Origin: Sipunculus nudus
Taxonomy: Eukaryota > Annelida > Sipuncula > Golfingiida > Sipunculidae
DNA: 64,000 nt
Direction: 5' to 3'
NCBI GenBank assembly: GCA_026874595.1
Contig: CM049320.1
Location: 29,624,714-29,688,713 of the forward strand
Under the pieces are notes generated by a model that was not told the DNA's origin, did no database searches, and was given only the letters and a program-made list of their open reading frames with translations. Each line of letters starts with the position of its first letter. The stretch's first letter is position 1. The translations under genes and the position numbers were made by a program. Below, in pieces: positions 11,751 through 25,991 of this stretch.

Positions 11751-12583
11751 AATCATAAATGCGATTGAATTGTGAAAAATTTGCTCTTTGCGAGAATACG
11801 TCTTCTCTTTTGACTTAAATTTCCCCATAACAGTTACTAATATATGGACAATTTCGCAGCATAAACTCTCTTTTGATATTGACATGAGCTTCAATAAAAT
11901 GTCTTTTACCGCCTAAGACCTGTCATTCAAATTGACCCTATCGGTGTTTCTGTTCTGAAAGTTGACATAAATGTTGTCACAGTGAGGAGACGCTAATCAT
12001 TAATGACAATTAGTGGAGCCTAGGCATTGACTGGCCCGACGTAGGATTGAATGTCGTCAATTACACTTAATGGGGTTAAACCCATATAAATTGGCTTTAC
12101 AGTACATTTAAATGTTTGTTAGAGTTGCATTTAAATTGTCTATCAAACTGTCAGTTCTCGTCTATCTGTCATATGTTGTTCCATCGGAATATAGTCTGGA
12201 AATCATCAAGTTCTGACATCTGCAAATGTTATTGAGCACAGATATACAATAAAAGTCGATTTAAATGCCTCAATAAAGTGGTTTGAATATCTTTTGAAAT
12301 CCGATTTGCATTGCCCGAGTCCATTATTCGGTGAAAAAAGAACGGCTGAACATTTGTTCTTCTAGTGACATGAGACCAACCATTAAATACATTCTAGAAA
12401 TAAACCCACAAAGAAAACGTTCCCGGTGTTGAATGCTGTAATATGGCAAAACTTATCTTTTTGATAGCAGTGAATACTTTATATCTTAGTCTTTCGTCAG
12501 AAGGTAAAGTTCACTTACTTCCTTAAGACTAATAAACGGGGAAAATGCACTTTGTTTTCATTTCCTAGTATACTTAAACATGC

Positions 12584-12586
<3 letters not shown>

Positions 12587-12619
<33 letters not shown>
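12587..12619. repeat. (AT)n microsatellite, intron 1 of copy 2
   Basis: About 16 AT repeats, the shortest of the intron 1 tracts. Confidence 0.95.
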
Positions 12620-12620
<1 letters not shown>

Positions 12621-13746
12621 CTGTAAATTGGTTGCATCTATTGAGATATATCGATTTAAATGACAGGTATTTTAGCCAGACCTTAAAATGAGAAAAAGGT
12701 CAGAAACATGTGTGCGTTATTACATACTGTGCTAATATTTTACCATATTTTACCATGAATAACAACCATCGTCGTTCTGCCAATGAAAATTATTTTGCAA
12801 ACTGTAAAGGTAACTGCATGAAATTTATAGTTATTGTGTGTTAAATGTGTATTTAATCCATCGATTTTAAACTGACAGCCTTATAAGCAAATAGCCCACG
12901 TGTAAATGAGCAAGGCAACATGTTTGACCACTAAGCCCCTTAATGAAGGGCACGTGCCGGCAGGGCAGCGTTATCATGTGTCATATGGATTTTTGCTTGG
13001 TATTCCACACTCACAGCAATCCACATCATCTGAATCTCCTTATGTCAGGTTACTTGAAACAAACCTTGTTAATTATATAAAAATTCTTAAAAAGTAAAAT
13101 TTGTCAAATATTTCTTATCAAGCCTTGATTACAACTGTAGCGACAGCCGCCCTCAGAAGGGATTCCTGGAAACTCAGATTGAGAAATGTTGCCACTAAAT
13201 ATCACCCCACAAGAGGATGCACTAATATTTGTGGTCCTAAAAGCTTACCATGCCCAACTGATGAGAGGTTCCCAGACACATGCGCCTCAAATCCGATACA
13301 GAAATGGTAGCGGTATCCGGAATGCCTGCAAACGTCCACTGGTATGTTACACTTATCGACCAACTTTCCTGATTGTTTTTCCTTTTCTTATGACTAACAT
13401 TTAAATAAACTATTTGAAAGATAATATATCACCAAAGGTATTTCCAGATTTAGAATATTATTTAGAATGTTGTTTTGAATGTGGCGGAAATAGCTCTATA
13501 ACTAACATAAAATGTACATTTTTATGCATTCCATGTGTCTTTCAATATCTTCGCATGTAAATAATTGTTCATGTGTTTAGGATAATCTAGTCAAACTGGT
13601 CCATATCGACACTAAAGATTGATTTGGATTAACATGTATAAGATGTAGAATCTTGCATTCATTTTTCATATTTTTTCTTTCCTAAGTCTTTCTTCGAAAA
13701 GAGGCTTTGACGAATTGGATTGGATTGGGGCAGTAATCATAATTGC

Positions 13747-13755
13747 ATATATATA

Positions 13756-13787
<32 letters not shown>
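13747..13787. repeat. (AT)n microsatellite, intron before CTLD of copy 2
   Basis: AT repeats with one TTT interruption, followed by ATT repeats. Confidence 0.93.
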
Positions 13788-13790
<3 letters not shown>

Positions 13791-15209
13791 ATTATATACT
13801 GATGCTTTCAAATCAGGAATAATTAGAATGGCTTCTAGGTAATCTCCTAGGAAATCATGTTAATTGATGCCATCTTGGGAAATAGGGTTTTGAGAACAAA
13901 TCGAATCAGATCATAAATCTAACGTCGATGTACACACACACGTACATAGTATTACGTGTATGTAGTAATATTATATTTATTTTTTTGGCACCCGTACACT
14001 TCTGGATTAAGTAGGTCTTATTATAGCAGATAAGAGAAACATAGGCACAGAGTAGTGTTGTATACATTACGCCCTTTTCGCGAGAATTTCGTACGAATAA
14101 ATGTGTAATTTTGCCTTTGCTTTGACTTTTTGCATTGACAAAGATCGCCAACACTTTATAAACGAAGATCTATTATCCCTGGCGGAAATCCTGGTTTTGC
14201 TACACTGAATAAAGAAATAATCAATCTATTTCAAGATGCTGGCGAGAATTGATTTATTTTTTAATTATAAAATGAATGCTCTGACTCTTACGTTACTTTA
14301 TACATTTTTTTTTGCCCATCAAAGTTTCAGAAAATGTTTTCAAATTGTTGACTAATATATTCTCTCATACAAAAATTGGAATATGTAAAGTTTTCCACGT
14401 ATTCTCTGCACATGAACTGGAGAAAACTAAGGAGTCGTAGATTCATGGAATTATATTATATGCATGTATATATGATTTCGAGGTTGTCTCGAGGGATGGA
14501 ACGCTCGCTACCGTGACGAAAAAGGGACAAACACCTGCTACATGATAAGACCGACCCCAGGCATCAGTAAAACGGAGGGCCGCGTTGCCAGCCACTACCA
14601 ATTCAAGTCCTCCTTAGTTTCTGTTGAGACACTGCAGGAATTACGGCACCTCGATCATTTCTTCAAAGCCCAACTATCTGATCCGTCAATTTCTGACTCA
14701 CGTATGCCATTTATTTGGCACGTGATTTTGTTTGTCCTTTTAGACTAACTTTGTTTAAAACAGATTTTTTTTTATTTCGTTGAATCGTCAGATGTGTGGT
14801 TACTTTTAAGAAGTTGACACTTGTTTAACAATATACATGAAATATAAAATATAACTAGCATATTGACACGTTATTCTTCCTTTTTTCGCCAATATCATCT
14901 AATCGTCTTATAATCGCATTTTGTGTATACTACTTGATCACATGAAAGGAAAAATAATGAGTACTGGTATGTTTTAAGGAATTATTATTTGTAGTTTGCA
15001 AGAAGGATTCGCACTGTGGTTATTGGACTTCGGCCTGGAAACCTTTGGGTTGGTATTGGACAAATGGCGTGCCTCTCAATTATGAAAACTGGATAAATGA
15101 AGATCCTCTTTCCGTTATCATGCAGGTTGTGATCAATCAGTCATGTGTTTTCCGAATGATAAGGAATGGTTCACTTGGCAGTAGGTACATCTGCGAGTTA
15201 CGGCTGTAG

Positions 15210-18200
15210 AACTGAATATGTGAAGGGGAATGATTGACAAAGATCTAATAGTTGTTGCATCAAAGAATAAGACACGGGTAATGATAAACAACTGTATACC
15301 TGCAGGATTCGATTAAGGTTCTGAGACTACGTGGAAAGGGCTTTCACGCGATAACTCTATGTACCATTTCTGCGGGTCTTAGGTGTTTGTCACCAACATT
15401 GCTGGTTTATAAAACGAAAAAAACAACGAAAGGCGCAATCCTACGTGAGTGAAACACGACTATGGACTCCCCACTTGGCCTGCACGGCTCTAGACCTGGA
15501 TGGGTGTCGACCGTGAAATATCTCGCCACCTCGGCTGAGAGAGGTTTGTCTACAAACCAGGGTTGGGTCCGAATGCCATCAGGCCATTAAAGTGCAAGGG
15601 TATATGTTTTAAATAATTCAACTGCAAATGCAAATGTTAATAGAAATAATCGGTGCAAATGCGATAAAAACTTCAATATCAAATGTGTACACATGTATTT
15701 GCAATTGAATCATGTTTTGTTACATACTACGCAACAGGAATCAGGTTAACTTCAGTTTTATTATCAAACATGTAACCATGTAACATTTGAACAAATTCGG
15801 TCAACACTCAGAGTTTTAAGGTAAAAAAGGCACAGGTAAAAAGGGCACAGTTAGAAATTGCAAAATGCATACCTAATCAATCTGATGGACAGTTTAAGCT
15901 TTGGATCGAATTGCATACACCATTAATGCTAAAGGGAACGATTTATGTCCGCCAGGAGTTCTTTTCGATTATGTATGTTTGTGTTATTTGTTTTTTTTTA
16001 ATTCTGTTATCTTTATTGTTATTTCGAAAAAAAAATGTATAAAGGGAATTTTCCAACTGCCTCCTTATAAACGAACGCGTACGCTGTACAATAAAATGCA
16101 TGTTTAGTATCTATGTGCCTATTTTTTTATTATGACTCGCATCATCAAACACGAAACAGTCGCTAAATATATTTGATTGTTGTTTACTGCCAGGGCCATG
16201 GCATGATAATAATATGTATCAGAAAACATTAATCAATTCATACTCATACATATGTGGCCGTGTCCGTTATATTTGGGTGATAAATAATTAGTAGCTATAT
16301 TGTTCTAAATTCATGACACTGAGAATGTTAGGACGAAATATATTCCTCTAACTCATTGAACAGTTGAACACAAGAGTCTCCGCTATAATATTCCCATCAG
16401 AACTATCCACAAACTGTGGCGGAAAACCAAGCCTAGATAAAAAATTAAAATCCTAATATATAGAGCTCTGAGAGAAATTGTTTTTGTATTGTTTTGTAAA
16501 ATAAATGACAAAACGTATAAAAATTTATCCAACAGATAGCACAGCTACTTACTTTTTTAATGGAGATTTTACCTGAAACTGACCAAATGTCAAGGCTAAA
16601 TTTGAGTTACATTTTCAGGCCTGCAACCGATGAAACACCTTAATGTAACATCATTATATGAAATAAATGTTGACATATATTGCTAATACTTGGTAGTGTC
16701 ATTACTCTAGTGTACAGTGAGGTAGTACCTTTCGAGGAAGAACCCTGATACCGAGAGAAGCCAAGGGCAAGACTTAGCTGAATGGCCCGACACCGATGTT
16801 TTCATAAAATGGTGAAGCCGATCTTTATACTAGCATTGTTGCATACACAAAATTAAACATGTTTTAGCAATGCAAAAAAAAAAAATAAATAAATAAAGTG
16901 GATAATTAGGTAAACCTTTTTAATCATTTAAATAAAGTTTTAAAGTGATATTTTAATCATTTCAATAAAGTTTTAAAGTGATATTTTGGTTATAATTTGT
17001 AATATTACTTCCCACACACATTTACCGACACATGTATATATGACCCATTCCTTATCCAGAATACCTGATTGATATATATAAGACCACATACATTTTGAGT
17101 AATTACCTTCTTCTCTGAGTTATTATTTATACAACTTGGTTATTTTTCTGTGATGATGTAAATTTTGGGTTTATATTAGGCCCATCTTAATATGAATTTG
17201 ATTAATACAGATCATTATGAGATTGGTCAAACATAAAATGTTGTTTAAATTCTGAGGCTGCAAATTCATTAATTGATCATCGGATGTCCAGTTTCCTTTG
17301 CGTGAAATTGTTAAATCTATCTTTGTCATGAAATCAACTAATAGGTGACAGTTGGAAAATAAACCAATAGCATTCTTCACATGGTTGGTATAAGGCGAGG
17401 GACTAGAATATTAATTAACCGAACATGTCTACTGTTCATTTTTTTAATGACCGTGCAGACTCAGTAAACTATATAACACATACAAAAGATAAATTAACTA
17501 TTTACAATAAGTTATCTAAGTAATATATATATTTGTGTGTGGATGTGTAGTGACAAAGGATGATAAATAGGTACATGTAATAATAACATAATAAAATTAC
17601 ATGAAATTATATATTGTGAAATTATTTTAAAATATGAATATTATCTAATTGTTAACTTGACAGCGTCATTCCGATTTGTATGCGGTCTGGAATTAATTAT
17701 GGTCTCCTGAAAAAATAAAATATTTCATTATTGTCTTTGATGAAATACTTAATGAAAATGATTCCATTCTATCATCTTTAGATGTTCATAAAATCAGCAG
17801 TCGTCCTTCAGTTGAACTTTTAATTCAACGGATATATGCCCAATTGAGGTGCTTCAAGAGTCGAAAACAATTTTTAGTTCAGTTGAAGAAGAGGTTGAAT
17901 GAAACGACACTGATAACACTGCGTTTTGAGAAGGCACAAGACCAGAAAACGCCCACTTAAACACGTGAAGTCTGTTATTGTTTACATTTGGGTGTCATGT
18001 CACTTGAAACCCCATCTGCCCCATCTATCTATGCAATCTGACAATCCGCCTCTGGAAATATCTACCAAAAATGCTCGATTTAATCACAATAAAAATGAGA
18101 ACAATAATATTTGGCGCATCAATAAGGCATTCGTTTTGTCTGAGAGAACCTCTCTCAAATAAACTAAAATTATCCAGTCTTTCCCAGCCAGCGGCGATAG

Positions 18201-20992
18201 GCACTGACAGATGGCCGGATGGTGAACAACCTCTTCAGAAATTGGAGACAATATGTAACGTATGATAATTTTTATGGCCACATTTGATTCCTTACGTTAA
18301 AATGCGTATGTCAGACAAATGGTATCCTGCATAATGGCCTAGAATTCAAGCATGATGACTTTTTTTCATGATTTCGGGTGGTGTGTCTTGACGCTATCTT
18401 GCGGACCCTTGAAATACTCCGGGTGGGTCTTTAATATCAGTTACATTTTAAAACGTCATTCCACTCATATTGCATTCACGAAGAACTACTTAACTAAAAA
18501 ATATAACGATTAGTTACACAGATTAAATGAATTTGCAGGGGCTTGGTCGAATGTTTTGCTCTAAGAAGCCATAACCAGGACATCCAGCTTTTTAAAATAT
18601 CATTGGATTATTTGCTTCTTCATTCAATGAAGTTGTCATTTATTATGATTAATAACTGTGTTCTGTTACCTTATTTGGTACCTTGAGAGAAAATAAAATA
18701 AGAAATATACCGAGCTTGATTTTGAATTCGCGATTTATTCTTATTTTAGCAATATATTTTCACATGGAAACTGCATAAAGAGAAGAATTAATTATCCGTT
18801 TGTACTTCGATAGACGGACCTATCATGAGGGATCCTGCCTTCCTCCTTATGCGTGGATCTACCATACCAACTGACTGGATAACCTTATATTAAAATATTA
18901 TGAAACAGGTATTGTATGTTTCATCTATCAAAATATCAAGACTGAAATCAATATTGAAAGAAATTTAATTCCATCAAGGCACGCCACTGATTTCGCGATA
19001 CAGTCGATTTATAGATATGCGTTTCTTGAAGAACACAAATACTTTCATTTCCTTAGGATGTATAAAACCTAAGTCCTCGGATATTTTGTGAATATAGCCT
19101 TCTTTTCAGTGATGGTAAATTGAGAATTGAAATTAAACGTTCAAGTGCCTTTAAATGGATTAAGCACTGTATAAACGTGTTGCAAACAGGTAACACAAAT
19201 GTGAAACATGTTGCCCGCCTCCTAACGCCTGCTATATTCCTTTTCATATAACAACAACTTATTTTAATAGACATATGATATCATGTAGTTTGCGTATCGT
19301 ACTGTAATGCTGAAACAAAGGCATGTGGCAGTTGGCATTTGTCCAGTGCATGACCTGCGACCAACGATAATAGGATCAGCAAAGTCCTACATTTTCTCCT
19401 CCAACATGTAGAATAAAACAAATGTGTCGTTTCATAATGGTAAAATAAGAAAAGGTTCGACAATACATGACTACATATGGGGAAAAAGGAATGAGAGGAG
19501 GTGACAAATGACGGATAGTTATTATGGGTCTATTGTTAGAGTGTTTTGAGAACTACACATATGTGGGATAAACATTGTAATGTACACGTATGGGTCGTAA
19601 GCTGTTAATGGAAGATTGATGCCTAGGGTATATTATAATTTCGTATGTGCTCGACCTGTTCTTGTGGATATTTATACATTGTGCCCTTGAAAGGGCCAAA
19701 CCAAGATGACTTCGTTTTCCGCCAGTTATTGAAGATGTGGACAGATACACCTTGGTATCTGTAGACACTTCAATTGTTCGTGTAGTCATTTTTTAAGATA
19801 TACATGATATTTGTCTCTCAATAAAATAGTTTCACATCATGCATTGGGGCTCCGGTCATCTGTGATGAAGTCCATTGAGAAAAACCCGAACCTCGACGAC
19901 CCGTTGAAACGACTCTGGCTTCAGACGAATATTAATACGTTTAATACAGGAAATCCCCCAGCCTAATGGTTTCCCTGTATTTGCATTCACTAATCCGAGT
20001 GGTCCAAACGGAACAACTTTCAAACTTGGTTATACATGAAAAAATATGTTTTTTTTTCTAAACAAACAATTTGCTAAATTAAAACGGTGTTTGTCAGTTT
20101 GATTAAACTTTTGTTGGCGTAATCCGGCTTATAACTCTATAAAGAAATCACTAGAACGACGCCTGTCGTGTTTGTTAAAAAAAAGATTCCGCGATTGTTA
20201 CCTATATATTTATGTCTATTTTCCACTCAAATCGCATCAGAAAACTAAACGGGCGAGTTGGATGAAAATTATTGCAAGAACCATTTAATCATGGTAAAAC
20301 CGTTTAACGGTGAATATTTTGCTGTTTCCGACAATTCCTTGACAAGGAAGCTGTCTGTGGTATTCCGTTATCTTCGCGGTTCCCCGTGTATATATGAAGC
20401 AAAAAGGTTAAATTGAAATGGTACGAAACCATAATATAAACACGACTCTTTTTTATTATGACACATTTTGATGTTTGGGTGCAACTATAATCTGAATTTA
20501 TCTTGGACACTGATACCGAACAAAATATAAAAGTCGAGATGACACCCGCAATGGCAATGAAGCACCTTCAAAAAGTATCAAAGCGATTACGGATAGATTA
20601 TTAGTCACATATCACTTACGTTTAGATACCATTATTTATAAGTAAGAGAAAAGGAAAAAAATATAAATTTTCCTGTAGAAAGGGGGGATGATGTAGCAAA
20701 GATATGAAAGCAGAGCGAAATAGAGAGGGAGGGGAACCGGCAAATAACAATAGAGTACAATAAGGAAACGTGCTCCCCGACTGCAGAGACACGTTTAGTT
20801 GGAAAATCACAAATCATTGTGAATGTGATATTTAATCATGTAATATATATGTAATATGAGACCTGTCCTGCATTAAATTGAAATATTGCCCTATACATAA
20901 TATTGACGGAATTCATTTAAAAGGATATCCGATTTCTCATTGACTTAAGATACATCCAATTGTTTTCTTGCTGTTTCTGTACTTTTTACTGC
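15210..20992. other. Unit 2 spacer, AT-rich, no intact gene seen
   Basis: Same order of conserved segments as unit 1. It contains the TIR-like remnant near 17700-17955 and a ~510-base segment at about 18958-19466 not present in unit 1. The coding-like block lies near 19870-20035. Short ORFs here are not consistently conserved. Confidence 0.6.
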
Positions 20993-22250
20993 ATAGATTT
21001 CCATGGACACACTATAATTTACCTAGTGGTCACTGACTTCAATGTACACTAGGACAATACACGTTCCACACATGCAGCAATCCTCTCAGAACGTGTTTCA
21101 TCGACTGCCTGCATATAGCATGTGGTCGCCCCCACTCACACAGAAGGCCACATCCTAGATCTACTAATCTCCCCCCCCCCCCGAAGAAAATGTTGTACAT
21201 TCTGTGAAGGAAGGTGATCCCATTTTTTATCACAATATCACCCTTTGTCTACTCAGAAAGCTCAATCACGCAGCTGATGGACAAGATATCAAGATGTTTC
21301 CTCTTCTCCAAAACGGTGGCATTCCACACGGCAACCACCAAACCATGTCAAACAGCATTCTACAGTATCTGTAATAAACATTCACCTAAAATGACTGCCA
21401 CTGCCACATTCAGGCCAAAATCGCCATGGATGAATGTTAATGAGAATCGTGCAACAGAAGAGGTTCTTCAGGAAGTATGAACAATAGTTGAAGAGAAGTC
21501 ACTTTCATGTACATCGTGAGATACATGCAATGTTAACAGCTTGATCCAGACGACTAAGGTCGCATATTGTCAAGACAGGGCCACTCAGTGTGACCAGGTC
21601 CAGGAAGGACATTTCAACATTGTGCAAGGTTTCAGGAGGCGGTCAGATGACCAGAAGAGATCATCACCATCATGTCATCAAGCTGCAGACTTAAACAGTT
21701 ACTTCATGGACAAGGTTTCAAATTCCATGGCGGTTCCTTGAGAGAAGCGTTATATAACCACCCTTTCACAAATATGTCGAACCAGACCTGCCTGTCCCTT
21801 TTTATAGCCTCTCTCATTTAATTCTATTTGACAGACTCTCTCAGCGGCAGGTCACAAACAGCAATTTTTAATAGTTAAACCTGAACTGTCAGGGATGTTT
21901 ATATGTCAATGGTCCCAAAGGGGTCAGTCCTGGTCACTTTCTATTTTCCCTGTACACTGCTCCTATCTGTGACATTGTCGTTCTTCATTGCCTCATCCAT
22001 CTCTTTGCAGATGATGATCACTCAGGTATGACCTTCAGTTTCCATCCCTCATCTATCATTGACGACTAAATGGCCTCTGTGTAGCCATGCATTGCTGATC
22101 TCAATGCAAGGATTGTTTCGAAAAAGCTCAAACTAAACGGCAACAAGACAGAACTCACACCGCGTACAGCACAGTGCATTATTGATATAGGCAGTGGGTC
22201 ATCAAATTATATTAAGGAAATCACAAATGCGATTGAATTGTGAAATATTT
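20993..22250 (+). mobile_element. Decayed LINE remnant, unit 2 spacer
   Basis: Layout is the same as in the unit 1 spacer: endonuclease tail with GHILDLL, connector ORF with the KHSPKMTATATFRPKSPW segment, and the internal RT deletion. The catalytic box reads FADD near 22012. An additional ~25-base loss after the endonuclease region removes the TLRTLTLG segment. Confidence 0.82.
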
Positions 22251-23053
22251 TGCGCTTTGCGAGAATTAGTCTTCTCTCTAGACTTAAATTTCCCTATAAC
22301 GGTTACTAATATATGGACTATTTCGCAGCATAAACTCTCTTTTGATATTGACAGGAGCGACAATCAAATGTCTTTTACCGCCTAAGACCTGTCATTCAAA
22401 TCGACCTTATCGGTGTTTCTGTTCTGAAAGTTGACATAAATGTTGTCACAGTGAGGAGACGCTAATCATTATTGACAATTAGTGGAGCCTTGGCATTGAC
22501 TGGCCTGACGTAGGATGGAATGTCGTCAATTACACTTAATGTGGTTAAACTCGTATAAATTGGCTTTACAGTACATTTAAATGATTGTTAAGAATTGCAT
22601 TTAAATTGTTTATCAAACTGTCAGTTCTCTTCTATCTGTCATATGTGTTCCATCGGAATATAGTCTTGAATTCATCAAGTTCAGACATCTGCAAATGTTT
22701 TTGAGCACATATACAATATAAGTCGATTTAAATGCCTCAATAAAGTGGTTTGAATATCTTTTGAAATCCGATTTGCATTGCCCGAGTCCATGATTCGGTG
22801 AAAAAAGAACGGCTGAACATTTGTTCTTCTAGTGACATGAGACCAACCATTAAATACATTCTGGAAATATACCACAAGGAGAGCATTCTCGGTGATGAAT
22901 GTTGAAATATGGCAAAACTTATCTTTTTGATAGCAGTAAATAATTTATATCTTAGTCTTTGGTCAGAAGGTAAAGTTCACTAAGTTCCTTGAGACTAATA
23001 AACGGGGAAAAATGCATTTGTTTTCATTTCCTCGTATACTTAAACATGCTTAA

Positions 23054-23056
<3 letters not shown>

Positions 23057-23117
<61 letters not shown>
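23057..23117. repeat. (AT)n microsatellite, intron 1 of copy 3
   Basis: About 30 AT repeats. Confidence 0.97.
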
Positions 23118-23120
<3 letters not shown>

Positions 23121-24544
23121 TGTTAATTGCTTGCATTTATTGAGAAATATCGATTTAAAAGAAAGGTATTTTAGCCAGACTTTAAAATGAGAAAAAGGCC
23201 GGAAACGTGTGTGCGTTATTACATACTTTGCTAATATTTTACCATATTTTACCATGAATAACAACCATTTGTCGTTTTGCCAATGAAAATTATTTTGCAA
23301 ACTGTAAAAGTAACAGTATGAAATTGATAGTTATTGTGTGTTAAATGTGTATTTAATCCATCGATTTTAAACTGACAGCCTTATAAGCAAATAGCCCACG
23401 TGTAAATGAGCAAGGCAACATGTTTGACCACTAAGCCCCTTAATGAAGGGCACGTGCCCGCAGGGCAGCGTTATCACGTGTCAAACGGATAAATGCTTCG
23501 TATTCCACACTCACAGCAAACCACAACATCTGAATCTCCTTATGTCAGGTTACTTGAATCAAACCCTATTAATTATATAATAATTTTTACAAAGTAAAAT
23601 TCGTCAAATATTTCTTATCAAGCCTTGATTACACCGTAGCGACAGCCGACCACAAAAGGGATTTCTTGAAATTCGGATTGAGAAGTGTTGCCAATAAATA
23701 TTACCCCATAAGAGGATGCACTAATATTTATGGTCCTAAAAGCTTACCATGCCCAACTGATGCGAGGTTCCCAGACACATGCGCCTCAAATCCGATACAG
23801 AAATGGTACATGGTATCCGGAATGCCTGCAAAAGTCCACTGGTATGTTACACTTATCGACCAACTTCCCTGATTGTTTATCATGTACTTATGACTAACAT
23901 TTAAATAAACTATTTGAAAGATAATAAATCACCAAAGGTATTTCCAGTTTTAGAATACTATTTAGAATGTGGCTTTGAATATGGCGGAATGAGCATTTAT
24001 TTTCTGTGGTGTTTCACATTCTATAACATTGCATTTCTCACAAAAGGGATGACAACCCAGGGCCACAAGAGTAGGTTGAAGCAGAGTAACATCATGATCA
24101 GTGCCACACCAATTATGACACCACAGTCAGAAATGATGTTGATGGGTAGAATCATGACAACTGGCAATGTACAGAAAGATGATGGTAGGAAACAATCATG
24201 GTTGGGTAAATAATGTGGACATCCATCCACATGGATCTACCTCTGATATATTTTTGTTTTGATATTCGTGAATGTAATTTAATTGATCCGATAGCTCTAT
24301 AACCAACATATAATGTACATTTTGATGGATTCCATGTGTTCCTCAACACTTATGCATGTAAATAATTGCTCATGTGTTTAGGAGAATCTAGTCAAACTGG
24401 TCCATATCGACCTTAATGAATGATATGAATTAAGATGTATAAGATGTAGAATCTTGCATTCATTTTTCATATTCTTTCCTAAGTCTTTCTTCCAAAAGAG
24501 GTAGTGACGAATTGGATTGGATTGGAGCAGTAACCATAATTGCA

Positions 24545-24550
<6 letters not shown>

Positions 24551-24589
<39 letters not shown>
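24551..24589. repeat. (AT)n microsatellite, intron 3 of copy 3
   Basis: About 19 AT repeats followed by ATT repeats. Confidence 0.95.
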
Positions 24590-24593
<4 letters not shown>

Positions 24594-25991
24594 ATTATAT
24601 ACTGATGCTTTTCAATTCAGAAATAATTAGCATGGCCATCTAGGTAATCTCCTAGGAAATCATATTAATTGATGCCATCTTGAGAAATGCGGTTTTGAGA
24701 ACAAATCGAATCAGATCATGAATCTAAAGTCGATGTACACACACATGTACATAGTTTTTAGTTGTATGTAGCAACATTATATTTATTTTTTGGCACCCGC
24801 ACACTTCTGGATTAGAGAAAAAATAGGCATAGAGTACTGTTACATACATCACGCCCTTTTGGCGAGATTTTAGTACGAAAAAATGTGTAATTCTGCCTTT
24901 GCTATGAATTTTTGCATTGACAAAGATGTCCAACACTTTATAAACGAAGATCTATCATCCCTGGGGAAAATCCTGGTTTTGCAACACTGAATAAAGCAAT
25001 AATCAATCTATTTCAAGTTGCAGGCGAGAATTGTTTTATTATTTTTTTTCAATTATAAAATGAGTGCTCTGACTCTTACGTTAGTTTTTACATATATTTG
25101 CCCATCAAAGTTTCAGAAAATGTTTTCAAATTTTTTACTAATATATTCTCTCATACAAAAATTGGAATATGTAAAGTTTTCCACGTATTCTCTGCACATG
25201 AACTGGAGGAAAAAACTAAGGAGTCGTAGATTCATGGAATAATATTATATGCATTTATATATGATTTCGAGGTTGTCCCGAGGGATGGAACGCTCGCTAC
25301 CGTGATGAAAAAGGGACAAACACCTGCTACATGATAAGACCGTCCCAAGGCATCAGTAAAACGGAGGCCGGCGTTGCCTGCCACAACCACAGCAAATCCA
25401 TCCTAGTTTCTATTGAGACGCTGCAGGAATTACGGCACCTCGATCATTTCTTCAAAGCCCAACTATCTGATCCGTCAACTTCTGACTCACGTATGCCATT
25501 TATTTGGCACATGATTTTGTTTGTCCTTTTACACTTACTTTGTATACAACAGATATTGCCCATTTTGTTTAATCGTCTATAGTTACTATAAAGAGGTTGA
25601 CACTTGTTTAACAATATACGTGAAATATAAAATATTACGGGCATATTGACACGCATTTCTTTCTTTTCCGCCATTATCATCGAATCGTCTTATAATCGCA
25701 TTTTGTGTATACTACTTGATCACATGAAAGGAAAAATAATGAGTACTAGTATGTTTTAAGGAATTATTTTTTGTAGTTTGCAAGAAGGATTCGCACTGTG
25801 GTTATTGGACTTCGGCCTGGAAACCTTTGGGTTGGTATTGGACAAATGGCGTGCCTCTCAATTATGAAAACTGGATCAATGAAGATCCTCTTTCCGTTAT
25901 CATGCAGGTTATGATCAATCAGTCATGTGTTTTCCGAATGATAAGGAATGGTTCACTTGGTAGTGGGTACATCTGCGAGTTACGACTGTAG

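Larger units (their letters stand above)
12443..15209 (+). pseudogene. Lectin-like gene copy 2: exon 2 nonsense, exon 3 deleted
   Basis: Recognisable exons are 12443-12503, 13123-13341, 14483-14701 and 14995-15209. Exon 2 has TAG at 13308-13310 where other copies have a Tyr codon after the conserved KW. Exon 3 and its flanks are missing: sequence goes from the conserved run after exon 2 (to about 13485) straight to sequence that follows exon 3 elsewhere. The CTLD exons are open but of a divergent type: CLEGW instead of CPEGW, and VASHYQ, so the helix-2 cysteine is serine. Joining exon 1 directly to exon 4 would keep the frame because all introns are phase 1, so a short secreted CTLD product remains possible. 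Confidence 0.8.
22909..25991 (+). pseudogene. Lectin-like gene copy 3: frameshifted exon 2
   Basis: Exons are 22909-22969, 23623-23841, 24047-24205, 25272-25490 and 25777-25991. In exon 2 one base is lost near 23633, so the frame hits TAG at 23637-23639 within five codons. A one-base gain after the KWY codons (about 23810) restores the phase, so total exon length is unchanged. One conserved Cys is also Tyr (NIYGPK). Exons 1, 3, 4 and 5 are open and normally spliced in outline. Skipping exon 2 would leave an in-frame signal-linker-CTLD protein. Downstream, about 250 bases found after exon 5 in other units are missing at about 26059. Confidence 0.8.

Noticed and set aside
12906-13097. 63-codon ORF starting MSKATCLTTKPLNEGH in intron 1 of copy 2, considered as an extra lectin exon
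   Set aside because: The frame has stops in other copies and no phase-1 splice sites fit. The direct exon 1 to exon 2 junction gives an uninterrupted protein.
24021-24230. Minus-strand ORF with a hydrophobic, membrane-like sequence over lectin exon 3, open in most units
   Set aside because: It is the antisense shadow of exon 3. The sense frame joins its neighbours in phase with good splice sites, while the antisense ORF has no recognisable domain.
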